Source: an uncultured Muribaculaceae bacterium
Lineage (GTDB): Bacteria; Bacteroidota; Bacteroidia; Bacteroidales; Muribaculaceae
NCBI GenBank assembly: GCA_910577465.1
Contig: CAJTMM010000024.1
Coordinates: 1-43,110 of the forward strand
Direction: 5' to 3'
Length of the DNA stretch: 43,110 nucleotides
Numbering within the stretch: the first letter of the stretch is position 1; every line of letters begins with the position of its first letter. Positions 25,072-32,137 of this stretch are shown here, piece after piece. The notes below the pieces were generated by a model, which did no database searches, had not been told where the DNA came from, and worked only from the letters and a program-made list of their open reading frames with translations. The translations under genes and the position numbers were made by a program.

Positions 25072-25953
25072 TTATTTATCAGCGGGCTGTATGTCGGTGA
25101 TCTCAATGTCGAATATCAATGTGGCGTTGGGTCCTATGGCAGGGGGTGCCTGCATGCCGTAAGCAAGTTCGGCGGGTATGTAAAGAGTGTATTTGGCTCC
25201 TTTGTTCATGAGCTTCAGTCCTTCGCTGAATCCCCGGATTACGGATTTGGGGCTGAACTTCACGGTATTGCCATTGGATGAGTCGAATACGGTGCCGTCA
25301 ATGCGTTTTCCGGTGTATATGAGTTCCACCATGTCGGAGTCAGTGGCTGTGGACCCTGTTCCGTTTTTGATTACTTTATAGGCGAGTCCGGATGGTGTGG
25401 TATTGATGGAGTGGTCAGCTTCCTTGGCGCGAGTGATGTAGTCGCGTCCGGCGGCGAGATTGCGGTCGGCGAGTTCTTCCCATTGGCGTTGAGCTTGTTC
25501 GCGTGCCTGTTCGCTGCGTCGTCTTACTTGCTGCTGGAGCGGAATGAGGATGGATTGCAGTGTGTCCATCATGGCTCTGTCGGTGGCTTCGTCGATGCTG
25601 CCGGCTGAAAATGCGTGTTCGAATTCTTCAGCGAGCATATTGCGGTTGACGGAAATTCCGGCGTTTTCCATTTTGTTGATTTCGTTAAGTGCGGCGCAGG
25701 CTACGTTTATGCCGTCGATGAATCCGGTTGCCGATGTGTCGGCAGTCATTACGAGCCGGAATGCGCGTATGAAATCATCTTTATATGTTTGTTGTGCGTC
25801 GGCGGGCATGTCGTTTGTGCGTTTCAGCATGGCACTGCCTTGGGTGCGACCTATGTAGTATCCGAGTGAGTCGGCGGTGGATTGCGGCGCGGTTGCGTTT
25901 GCGCTCATCGTGGCTATGATGGCAGCGGCTATTGCGGTAAGGTATTTTTTCAT
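25072..25953 (-). CDS. Periplasmic FKBP-type peptidyl-prolyl isomerase (FkpA-like)
   Basis: Predicted exported prolyl isomerase/chaperone. The signal peptide is hydrophobic and ends near SANATA (about 17-22), with no lipobox cysteine. The N-terminal region begins DSLGYYIGRTQGSAML, the dimerisation-type domain of the FkpA/Mip group, with a helical linker rich in Gln, Arg and Glu. The C-terminal FKBP domain (about 195-290) carries ELIYTGKRIDGTVFDSS, VIRGFSEGLKLMNKGAKYTLYIP, LAYG and LIFDIEI motifs. At 293 aa it parallels the lipoprotein paralogue at 26778-27674, from which it likely arose by duplication. It is 21 bp after the sirtuin gene. Confidence 0.88.
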   Translation of the reverse strand: MKKYLTAIAAAIIATMSANATAPQSTADSLGYYIGRTQGSAMLKRTNDMPADAQQTYKDDFIRAFRLVMTADTSATGFIDGINVACAALNEINKMENAGISVNRNMLAEEFEHAFSAGSIDEATDRAMMDTLQSILIPLQQQVRRRSEQAREQAQRQWEELADRNLAAGRDYITRAKEADHSINTTPSGLAYKVIKNGTGSTATDSDMVELIYTGKRIDGTVFDSSNGNTVKFSPKSVIRGFSEGLKLMNKGAKYTLYIPAELAYGMQAPPAIGPNATLIFDIEITDIQPADK

Positions 25954-25974
25954 AAGTGGAGTTTAATGTGTTTG

Positions 25975-26667
25975 TTAACGGGGTTGCAGTATGTCGATGA
26001 GTTTTCTTACCCCTTGTGTTGCGGGCAACGGTATTACGGTAATGTAATCGGGTACCGGTGCCGGGTTGGGGTCGATGTAGTACACCGGAATTCCACGGCG
26101 GGCGTAGTTGATAAGTCCGGCGGCAGGATATACCGCCATGGATGTGCCTATGATCACCACCACGTCCGCCTGTTGCATGATTTCGGCGGCAGGTTCTATA
26201 TTGGGCACGGCTTCCTGGAAAAATACTATGTGCGGGCGTACCGGGTCGCCGTATGAGTCACGTGTATCAGGGGTGGTGTCGAGGTTCTCTTGGGTAAGTT
26301 CGTATATCCTCTCGGGATGGCGCATGGAGCGCACTTTCATGAGTTCGCCGTGTAGATGCAGCACTTGTGTGCTGCCTGCGCGTTCGTGTAGATTGTCGAC
26401 GTTTTGGGTTATGATGTAGGTGTCGTACCATTGTTCGAGTTCTACAAGTGCGCGGTGTCCGGCGTTAGGCAGGGTGTTGATCAGCTCACGCCGGCGTGTA
26501 TTGTAGAATTCGTGTACCAGTTGCGGGTTGCGTGCGAAGCCGTCGGCACTTGCCACATCCATCACCGGGTACTTATCCCAAAGACCTCCGCTGTCGCGGA
26601 ATGTGGATATGCCGCTTTCGGCGCTCATGCCGGCGCCCGTAAGAATTACGAGTTTTGGTTTTGTCAT
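25975..26667 (-). CDS. Sirtuin-family NAD-dependent protein deacylase (CobB-like, lacking zinc cysteines)
   Basis: Predicted cytosolic NAD-dependent lysine deacylase. The Rossmann motif GAGMSAESGISTFR (11-24), QNVDNLH (88-94) and catalytic H106 within HLHGE are present, as is GTSMAVYPAAGL. A Tyr and Arg pair (Y55, R58 in FYNTRRRE) matches the class III signature that in E. coli CobB and SIRT5 accommodates acidic acyl groups. The four zinc-binding cysteines are absent, and the whole 230-residue protein contains no cysteine. The zinc module is represented by a shorter charged segment (111-140). This form may be common in Bacteroidetes. It lies between FKBP genes, directly after an intrinsic terminator. 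Confidence 0.9.
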   Translation of the reverse strand: MTKPKLVILTGAGMSAESGISTFRDSGGLWDKYPVMDVASADGFARNPQLVHEFYNTRRRELINTLPNAGHRALVELEQWYDTYIITQNVDNLHERAGSTQVLHLHGELMKVRSMRHPERIYELTQENLDTTPDTRDSYGDPVRPHIVFFQEAVPNIEPAAEIMQQADVVVIIGTSMAVYPAAGLINYARRGIPVYYIDPNPAPVPDYITVIPLPATQGVRKLIDILQPR

Positions 26668-26693
26668 GGCTTTGTATGTCTCTTGTATATAAG

Positions 26694-26743
26694 AATAAAA
26701 ACAAAAGTGCGACGCTGTGGGTTTTGTGCCCTGCGTCGCACTT
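26694..26743 (-). terminator. Strong intrinsic terminator between the FKBP lipoprotein and sirtuin genes
   Basis: On the minus strand the perfect 11-bp stem AAGTGCGACGC/GCGTCGCACTT (26733-26743 with 26705-26715) is followed by TTTTGTTTTTATT. It begins about 35 bp after the FKBP lipoprotein stop and should separate the two upstream FKBP genes from the sirtuin-FKBP pair. Confidence 0.9.
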
Positions 26744-26777
26744 GGGTATAAGGTGTTTAAATCTGTAGGGCTACGAT

Positions 26778-27674
26778 TTATTTGGTTATGTCGACAACTT
26801 CTACCTCAAATACCAATGTGGACATCGGGGGTATTTTGCCGTCGGGTGTGCCCTGCATTCCATAAGCGATTTCACCGGGGATGTAGAGTGTGTATTTGGC
26901 ACCCTTGTTCATCATCTTGAGACCTTCGGCAAAACCGGGGATTACTTGGTTGGGGGAGAACTCTACGGGTTGACCGTCGGAGGTGTCAAATACGGTGCCG
27001 TCAATGAGTTTGCCGGTGTAGATTACCTTCACCTTGTCGCCGTCAACGGCTTTTGCACCGGTACCTTCCTTCTCAACCTTGTATGACAGACCTGATTCGG
27101 TAGTCTTGATAGTGTTGTCGTCGGCTTTGGCTTTTTCAACGAATGCAGCGCCGTCGGCTTTGTTCTTGTCGGCCTTTTCCTGCAATTCCTTCATGGCAGC
27201 CTGCTGCTGTTCCTGCTGCTTTGCCATCATCTTCTGGTGAGCTTGGTTCATCAAGGCATTGAGGGTGGTGTTGAGCTCTTCCATTTCGGTTTCGCTGACG
27301 CTGTCGAGTTTGAATGCGGCTGCGAACTGGTTGTAAATCATGTCGCGGTTGACATTGACGTCAGAACGGCTCATCATGGTGAGCTGGTTCATCATATTGA
27401 GACCTACGCTAACGCCATAAAGATAGCCAACTTCTGCAGTGTCGGCTTCCAGTATGGTTTTGAGGCCGCGGAGGAATGATTCCTTGTCGAACTTAGATTT
27501 GTCGGGTTCGGGGATTTGGTCCACGTTCTTGGCGAAGTATGCGCCTTGGGTCTTGCCCATGTAGTAAGAGAGTGAATCTTCGTAGTTTTTAGGCTCGCCT
27601 GTGCTTGAGCCAGAGCAGCTGATCATGCCTAAGCCCATAGCAACGGCTGTGCATGCTAAAATGATTTTTTTCAT
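26778..27674 (-). CDS. FKBP-type peptidyl-prolyl isomerase lipoprotein
   Basis: Predicted membrane-anchored prolyl isomerase. The N-terminal signal ends in MISC with C20 as the lipidated residue. The next segment, with DSLSYYMGKTQGAYFAKN, is the same FkpA/Mip-type N-domain as in the neighbouring paralogue, followed by a Gln/Met/Lys-rich helical linker (about 140-170). The C-terminal FKBP domain (about 205-297) carries KVIYTGKLIDGTVFDTS, VIPGFAEGLKMMNKGAKYTLYIPGEIAYG and VFEVEVVDI. It is 298 aa and closely resembles the periplasmic protein at 25072-25953. It lies 39 bp after the cytosolic FKBP gene with no visible promoter between, and is followed by a strong terminator. Confidence 0.9.
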   Translation of the reverse strand: MKKIILACTAVAMGLGMISCSGSSTGEPKNYEDSLSYYMGKTQGAYFAKNVDQIPEPDKSKFDKESFLRGLKTILEADTAEVGYLYGVSVGLNMMNQLTMMSRSDVNVNRDMIYNQFAAAFKLDSVSETEMEELNTTLNALMNQAHQKMMAKQQEQQQAAMKELQEKADKNKADGAAFVEKAKADDNTIKTTESGLSYKVEKEGTGAKAVDGDKVKVIYTGKLIDGTVFDTSDGQPVEFSPNQVIPGFAEGLKMMNKGAKYTLYIPGEIAYGMQGTPDGKIPPMSTLVFEVEVVDITK

Positions 27675-27713
27675 ATTGAAAATTAATGTTGATTGATTGT
27701 TGTTCTGTTTTTT

Positions 27714-28340
27714 TTATTTGCCGATTACCTGGATGAGTTCCACATCGAAAATCAGGGTTGCGTTCGGTCCGATTACGCCACCTGCCCCGTTGGGGCCGTA
27801 TGCAAGGTTCGAGGGGATGAACAGACGCCATTTTGAGCCGGCTTTCATCAGCTGAAGTGCTTCGACCCATCCGGGGATTACTTGTGTGACACCGAATGTG
27901 GCTGGTTCGCCACGTTCTACGGAGCTGTCGAATACAGTGCCGTCGATGAGTTTTCCGGTATAGTGTACCATCACTTGGTCGCCGGCTTCGGGTGTGGCGC
28001 CGGTACCTTCCTGGAGTACTTCGTACTGCAGTCCCGATGCTGTGGTTTTTACTTCGGCGCGTGAGCCGTTTTCTTTAAGAAAAGCTTCGCCTGCGGCGGC
28101 GTTTACCTTGCCCATTTCGGCTGCGGCAGCGCGCTGGCGTTCTTCCATAGCCTGGAAGAAGTTGCGTATTTCTTCTTTTGCTTCATCGTAGCTCATGCGG
28201 GGTTTCTCGCCTGAAAATACGGCGGCTACACCTGCGGCGAAGTCGTCAACGTCTATTTTTTCTATTCCGCTGCTTCGGAAGTTGTTGCCCATGCTCAATC
28301 CGAGAGCGTAACTGATTCGGTCTAATTCTTTAGTTTCCAT
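27714..28340 (-). CDS. Cytosolic FKBP-type peptidyl-prolyl isomerase
   Basis: Prolyl isomerase without an export signal. The ATG at 28340 gives a 208-aa protein starting METKELDRISYALGLSMGNNF, the conserved FkpA/Mip N-domain. A longer frame upstream would run through the promoter, so I reject it. The FKBP domain (about 115-205) has VMVHYTGKLIDGTVFDSS, VIPGWVEALQLMKAGSKWRLFIPSNLAYG and TLIFDVELI. Unlike its two neighbours, it carries Trp in GWVEAL and an IPSNLAYG lid, so it is a more diverged copy. It is first in its transcript, with a -7 box about 35 bp upstream. Confidence 0.9.
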   Translation of the reverse strand: METKELDRISYALGLSMGNNFRSSGIEKIDVDDFAAGVAAVFSGEKPRMSYDEAKEEIRNFFQAMEERQRAAAAEMGKVNAAAGEAFLKENGSRAEVKTTASGLQYEVLQEGTGATPEAGDQVMVHYTGKLIDGTVFDSSVERGEPATFGVTQVIPGWVEALQLMKAGSKWRLFIPSNLAYGPNGAGGVIGPNATLIFDVELIQVIGK

Positions 28341-28374
28341 CGTTGTTGTTGTTTTAACAATGCTTATTAAGGCA

Positions 28375-28403
28375 CAAAGGTAGGTGAAATATTGTGCCAC
28401 CAA
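28375..28403 (-). promoter_or_regulatory. Promoter of the cytosolic FKBP gene
   Basis: On the minus strand TACCTTTG, a perfect TAnnTTTG -7 element, lies at 28382-28375, about 35 bp before the ATG. TTGG at 28403-28400 is 17 bp further upstream as a possible -33 element. Confidence 0.65.
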
Positions 28404-28410
28404 GCAGATT

Positions 28411-28430
28411 TTTAATAAAAAAATATTAAA
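28411..28430. promoter_or_regulatory. AT-rich palindrome upstream of the FKBP promoter
   Basis: TTTAATA (28411-28417) and TATTAAA (28424-28430) form an inverted repeat separated by 6 A-rich bases, 28 bp upstream of the FKBP -7 box. A near-identical palindrome precedes the endonuclease I promoter. It could be an operator, but AT-rich palindromes arise easily by chance. Confidence 0.3.
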
Positions 28431-28440
28431 TGGCGACATT

Positions 28441-28663
28441 CACCCTTGTCGCTGCGTGTATAGAACATTCTGTAAGGTGTAAAAGTTAGAAGTGGATTGT
28501 GGTTATATGTGATATGTTATAGTGTGTGTTGTGATATAAAATCGCCTTGTTTGTGACAAAAATGTGACTATATTTTGATTTGTTTAAATATGTGGTTTTT
28601 AATGTGTTGTTTCGTGGTGTAACAACATCGTAATTTAATTAACATATTTTAATTGTAAAATAA
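28441..28663. other. AT-rich intergenic stretch, nothing else recognised
   Basis: Between the FKBP promoter region and the sigma-factor promoter there are about 220 bp rich in A and T, with many short GTG/TGT runs. No coding frame, hairpin or repeat convinced me. It may act as an upstream AT-rich element for either promoter. Confidence 0.4.
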
Positions 28664-28692
28664 TTTGGAGAAATGAAAAGTGCGTAACTTTG
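28664..28692 (+). promoter_or_regulatory. Promoter of the ECF sigma factor gene
   Basis: TTTG at 28664-28667 and TAACTTTG at 28685-28692 are separated by 17 bp, a good Bacteroidetes -33/-7 pair. The box is about 75 bp upstream of the ATG at 28768, giving a 5' leader of about 65-70 nt. Confidence 0.8.
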
Positions 28693-28767
28693 CAATGTCG
28701 GAACAAACAAACGACATCAACTATTTAAACAATCACGTTGCTAACCATCACAAAAATAACAGCTATT

Positions 28768-29271
28768 ATGGAAACTAACGCATTTCAAACCCGCCTGATG
28801 AATCTCCAGTCAAACATGTTGAACTTCGCCTACATGCTCACCTCCAACCGCGACGACGCCTACGATCTGTTGCAGGACACAACGCTGAAGGTGCTCGACA
28901 ACAAGGACAAGTATGTTGAGAACACCAACTTCAAGGGCTGGGTGTTCACGATAATGCGCAACATTTTCATAAACAACTACCGCCGTGTGGTGCGCTCCGC
29001 CACCGTCATAGACCAGACCGAGGACTGCTACCACCTGAACCTCTCGCAGGATTCAGGACTCGAGACTCCGGAGGGTTCTTACGGCGCCAACGAGATAACC
29101 TCGGCGATAGCCGAATTCCCCGAGAAGTACCGTGTGCCTTTCGAGATGCACGTGGCAGGCTACAAGTACAATGAGATAGCCGACGAGATGGGACTGCCCC
29201 TGGGCACTATCAAGAGCCGTATCTTCTTCGCCCGTCAGGAACTTCAGAAACGTTTCGCCGACTACAGATAA
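28768..29271 (+). CDS. RNA polymerase sigma factor, ECF (sigma-70 family)
   Basis: Alternative sigma factor directing RNA polymerase to a target regulon. Sigma region 2 spans about 12-75, with DAYDLLQDTTLKVL and the region 2.4-like NFKGWVFTIMRNIFINNYRR. Sigma region 4 spans about 110-165, with LPEKYR-like FPEKYRVPFEMH and GLPLGTIKSRIFFARQEL. The start is the ATG at 28768 (167 aa); an upstream in-frame TTG would add unsupported residues. No anti-sigma or TonB-type gene is adjacent, so it is not the usual polysaccharide-utilisation type. Its codons favour C-ending forms (AAC, TAC, TTC, CTC) more than in neighbouring genes. It is monocistronic with its own promoter and terminator. Confidence 0.93.
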   Translation: METNAFQTRLMNLQSNMLNFAYMLTSNRDDAYDLLQDTTLKVLDNKDKYVENTNFKGWVFTIMRNIFINNYRRVVRSATVIDQTEDCYHLNLSQDSGLETPEGSYGANEITSAIAEFPEKYRVPFEMHVAGYKYNEIADEMGLPLGTIKSRIFFARQELQKRFADYR

Positions 29272-29328
29272 GATTCACTACATAATAGCTTACCATAAAA
29301 AATACGCAATTAATCAATATAAATTGCC

Positions 29329-29365
29329 GCGGGAGCAAGCCGGATTAGGTTTGCTCCCGCTTTTT
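29329..29365 (+). terminator. Intrinsic terminator of the sigma factor gene
   Basis: A perfect 10-bp stem GCGGGAGCAA/TTGCTCCCGC (29329-29338 with 29351-29360, 12-nt loop) is followed by TTTTT. It lies 57 bp after the stop codon. Confidence 0.9.
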
Positions 29366-29417
29366 GTTTGAGGTGTTTGTCGTTGTCGTTTGTAGTGGTT
29401 CGGGGGACGTGGATTGG

Positions 29418-29440
29418 GGTACACGTGATGTGCGTGTACC
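29418..29440 (-). other. Hairpin downstream of the Lrp gene
   Basis: GGTACACG (29418-29425) pairs with CGTGTACC (29433-29440) around a 7-nt loop. It lies 46 bp downstream of the Lrp stop on that strand but has no T-tract, so a terminator role is uncertain. Confidence 0.35.
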
Positions 29441-29486
29441 TGTTGTAGTTTTCCGTATCGGGGATTTCGGTGTGCGGGAGAGGGGA

Positions 29487-29948
29487 TTATTCGTGCGTGA
29501 TAGGCACTTTGCGGTGTATGGAGTGGTCGAGCGATATGAGGGTTTCGGTACCTGATACGCCGTGTATGGTTTGTATGCGGTTGTTTAGCAGGTCCATCAG
29601 ATGCTCATTGTCGCGGGCGAACAGCTTGATGAGCATAGTGTAGGGTCCGGTGGTAAAGTGGCATTCAACAACCTCGGGAATCTTTTCGAGTTCAGGTACC
29701 ACATCGCGATACATGGCACCGCGTTCGAGATTGACTCCGATAAATGTGCATGTGCGGAATCCGAGAGCCTTGGGGTTGACATTGTAGCTTGAGCCGGTGA
29801 TGACATCAAGATCCATCATGCGCTGGAGACGTTGGTGTATGGCTGCTCGCGATACGCCACACTCAGCGGCGACGTCCTTGGACGGGATGCGGGCGTTGTT
29901 TATTACGATTTCAAGAATCTTGCGGTCAAGGTTGTCGATTTTTCCCAT
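29487..29948 (-). CDS. Lrp/AsnC-family transcriptional regulator
   Basis: DNA-binding regulator, commonly responding to amino acids. The N-terminal winged helix (about 5-55) has LDRKILEIVINNARIPSKDVAAECGVSRAAIHQRLQRM, the AsnC-type HTH. The C-terminal RAM domain (about 70-145), typical for ligand binding and oligomer formation, includes GPYTMLIKLFARDNEHLMDLL and VSGTETLISLDHSI. At 153 aa it is a normal single-domain-pair protein. The ligand is not evident and no amino-acid enzyme gene is adjacent. It has its own -7 box and is divergent from nothing: the upstream neighbour is the 3' end of the endonuclease gene. Confidence 0.93.
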   Translation of the reverse strand: MGKIDNLDRKILEIVINNARIPSKDVAAECGVSRAAIHQRLQRMMDLDVITGSSYNVNPKALGFRTCTFIGVNLERGAMYRDVVPELEKIPEVVECHFTTGPYTMLIKLFARDNEHLMDLLNNRIQTIHGVSGTETLISLDHSIHRKVPITHE

Positions 29949-29983
29949 GGCTTGCGGTTACGTTATTTATACAATTACAATTG

Positions 29984-29991
29984 CAAATATA
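29984..29991 (-). promoter_or_regulatory. -7 element of the Lrp gene
   Basis: The minus strand reads TATATTTG (TAnnTTTG), 35 bp before the ATG at 29948. The upstream region is T-rich, with no clear TTTG at -33. Confidence 0.55.
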
Positions 29992-30088
29992 TAAAAAAAT
30001 GACATAAAAACGAGTTTGCGTGTTTGTTTTGTTTCATTTTGCATTTAAATGTGATTGTTAGGCAACATTTTGTAATTCCGCTACGTAT

Positions 30089-30126
30089 AAAAATACACGC
30101 TTTACCCATTTTTGAGTAAAGCGTGT
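30089..30126 (-). terminator. Intrinsic terminator of the endonuclease I gene
   Basis: On the minus strand a perfect 11-bp stem ACACGCTTTAC/GTAAAGCGTGT (30116-30126 with 30095-30105, 10-nt loop) is followed by ATTTTTATA. It starts about 30 bp after the gene's stop. Confidence 0.85.
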
Positions 30127-30155
30127 GATGTATGACTATGATATGTGGTGTGCGG

Positions 30156-31832
30156 TTACCGAGCCACGGTTTTGATTGGTTTGCGATGCTGTGCCGTGGT
30201 GATGAAGTATATGCCTTGTGGTAGGGTTATCTCCATCTGGTCGGTAATCTCATGAATCATCATCATCGTGCGTCCGGATATATCGTATATTACGCAATCT
30301 GATTGGGGTTCGCTGCAGCGGAATCGCATGAATCCGTCGAATGATTCCACCAGCAGGGGTTTGTCATCGAGTATGTTGTCGATGGCTGCTGTGGGATTGA
30401 CTGTGATGGTATTGGACTGCGGTGAACGAACCTCGAGCCGCACGCTCTGCACGGAGTATGTGTCCTGGTCGCTTTCATTGAATCCGTCAATCTCGAGATA
30501 GTTCTGCTCAGCGGGGATTTCTTCGGTGGTGACAATGCCGTTTTTGTAGCGTTTGAGAGTCACCATGTAGTAGTCGACCGTTTCACCCGGTACTTCATCC
30601 CAATGAGCCATATAGCTGTCGGCGGTTATATCTGTGGCGGCAGTTGCCGTGGGTGCGGAAAGTGTGGGTACAGCAAGCGCTTCGCCACGAAGTTCAACCT
30701 TTCTTGATAAATCGATCATTCCACCATCGTTGATAACAAGTCTTGCCGTGTGGGATCCAATGGCATTAGGCTTGTATGAGATGGTAATCCATGTGCCGGA
30801 CGATGCGTTGACTGCCGAAGCAGCGAGTTTCATATCTTGTGTACCATTAGAGAATGTAAAAAGGCTTTTGTTGGCTCCGGTTATGGCAAGTTCAAATTCC
30901 CCTGACAGGTTTTCTCCGCGAAACTGGAGTTGTGATGTAGTAGTATAATTAACTGCGACTTGATTGAAGTCGAGATCCATGCCGTTTGGCGGGGTAATCA
31001 GTGTGCCGGTACTTGGGGGAATCACCGGAGTGGTGGAGCCGTTGTATGCCTGTCCTTTCTTGTTACCCCAGATGTATTCTACCAAATCAGGGTAGTCAAT
31101 GTAGGGGTTGCGGTTTGCCTGAATTAGGTAGACCTGCTCGTTGCGGTTCTGTTCTTTTTGGCTCACCGGGTCGTCGCGGTGCCATTTGAGCAGAAGGTCT
31201 ATTGCCCACTGCTGCATGGAGGGGTATGTGCCGTTGGCACACATATATGTGTATTTCCAGGAGAAATTCTGATAGCATGTGACCATGTAGAAGTATGTGC
31301 GCGCGAAGTCACCTTTATACTCATCTGCCGGTTCGAACACATACGCCGCGCCACCGGAGTTCTGTCCTTTACCCACCATACATACTCCATTGTTGAACTT
31401 TGAACCGCCGTCGGTCACCACGCCGAGCGGATAGTTGCTTTTTGCCATGTTGGCATTCATTTCCGACGGGTACAGGTGATTGATGTCGGTGTAGGCGAGC
31501 ACAGAACTCGAACCGCCCCACCAGCTTTTGGGCAGAGAGTGCTCGCGGTTTAGTCCGCTGAAGCTGGGTGCATAGAGAGGTATGTCGGAGTACATGTCCC
31601 ACCAGCGTTTGGAATTGGGGTACACGTCGGTGCGTTGGAAAAATGTGGGCAATTTACTGTAGGTCTGTTGTTGCGACTGGTTCTTGATGATGTTGTACAG
31701 CGCGGTCTTAAGGTCGGATGTGGTTTTGCCGTTAAGGTCCTTGTAATACCCTGCGGGGACGGCAGCGTATATGCTTCCGTGAAGCAGGATAATTATTATG
31801 GCGAATAGTGAAAAAGGTAAAAATTTCTTCAT
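30156..31832 (-). CDS. Secreted endonuclease I with Fn3-like and T9SS-like C-terminal domains
   Basis: Predicted exported nuclease. The ATG at 31832 (558 aa) begins a clear signal peptide (MKKFLPFSLFAIIIILLHG, cleavage near IYA). The endonuclease I domain spans about 25-250. It shows the REHSLPKSWW motif, DINHLYPSEMNANMAKSNYPLG with the catalytic-region H and N, and the FEPADEYKGDFAR segment. A beta-sandwich-like domain (about 275-385) follows, then an Fn3-like domain (about 390-475). The last 70 residues read VIYDISGRT...LPQGIYFI...KTVAR, the pattern of type A type IX secretion sorting domains. The nuclease may use T9SS for export, but no T9SS gene lies in the window. Confidence 0.9.
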   Translation of the reverse strand: MKKFLPFSLFAIIIILLHGSIYAAVPAGYYKDLNGKTTSDLKTALYNIIKNQSQQQTYSKLPTFFQRTDVYPNSKRWWDMYSDIPLYAPSFSGLNREHSLPKSWWGGSSSVLAYTDINHLYPSEMNANMAKSNYPLGVVTDGGSKFNNGVCMVGKGQNSGGAAYVFEPADEYKGDFARTYFYMVTCYQNFSWKYTYMCANGTYPSMQQWAIDLLLKWHRDDPVSQKEQNRNEQVYLIQANRNPYIDYPDLVEYIWGNKKGQAYNGSTTPVIPPSTGTLITPPNGMDLDFNQVAVNYTTTSQLQFRGENLSGEFELAITGANKSLFTFSNGTQDMKLAASAVNASSGTWITISYKPNAIGSHTARLVINDGGMIDLSRKVELRGEALAVPTLSAPTATAATDITADSYMAHWDEVPGETVDYYMVTLKRYKNGIVTTEEIPAEQNYLEIDGFNESDQDTYSVQSVRLEVRSPQSNTITVNPTAAIDNILDDKPLLVESFDGFMRFRCSEPQSDCVIYDISGRTMMMIHEITDQMEITLPQGIYFITTAQHRKPIKTVAR

Positions 31833-31859
31833 TCGGGATATGTTATTTGAAACGGGGTA

Positions 31860-31867
31860 CAAACATA
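31860..31867 (-). promoter_or_regulatory. -7 element of the endonuclease I gene
   Basis: The minus strand reads TATGTTTG (TAnnTTTG) 27 bp before the ATG at 31832. The -33 region is T-rich and abuts an AT-rich palindrome. Confidence 0.6.
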
Positions 31868-32137
31868 ATAAAATTTAAGCATAAAAAGTTTTAATAAACA
31901 CTTATTAAATGTTTACATCCCGCAAAAATAAGATTTGTTTATCCGGAGCTATATCAGCAGGGACAGGTCGGATCGTCCTTGCCGTCAAACCGGATAGTGT
32001 GATGGACGGTACATTGGAACGGGAATAAGCACACGTGGCTTTCGGACTAAGTGGTGCGTTTGATTGAGAATGTGATAAAAAGAATCGGATTTGCGTATTT
32101 GGTGGAAAATGACGAATATTGCAGCGAATTTTAGAAA
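31868..32137. other. Intergenic region between endonuclease I and HAD genes
   Basis: About 270 bp separate the two divergent genes. Apart from the palindrome at 31890-31909 I see no coding frame, RNA or clear promoter for the rightward HAD gene; only partial TATTTG-like matches occur near 32096. Confidence 0.4.
31890..31909. promoter_or_regulatory. AT-rich perfect palindrome over the endonuclease promoter -33 region
   Basis: TTTAATAA (31890-31897) and TTATTAAA (31902-31909) form a perfect 8-bp inverted repeat with a 4-bp ACAC spacer, 22 bp upstream of the -7 box. A similar TTTAATA/TATTAAA pair lies upstream of the FKBP promoter. A repressor or activator site is possible. Confidence 0.35.

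Noticed and set aside
25975..26667. Sirtuin considered as part of an antiphage defence system (e.g. Thoeris- or DSR-like)
   Set aside because: It is a stand-alone 230-residue CobB-like domain with catalytic motifs and FKBP neighbours, with none of the fused or partner genes of known Sir2 defence systems.
28341..28439. N-terminal extension of the cytosolic FKBP to 28439
   Set aside because: The extension covers the -7 box and gives a hydrophobic segment unlike a signal peptide; the conserved FKBP N-domain starts at 28340.
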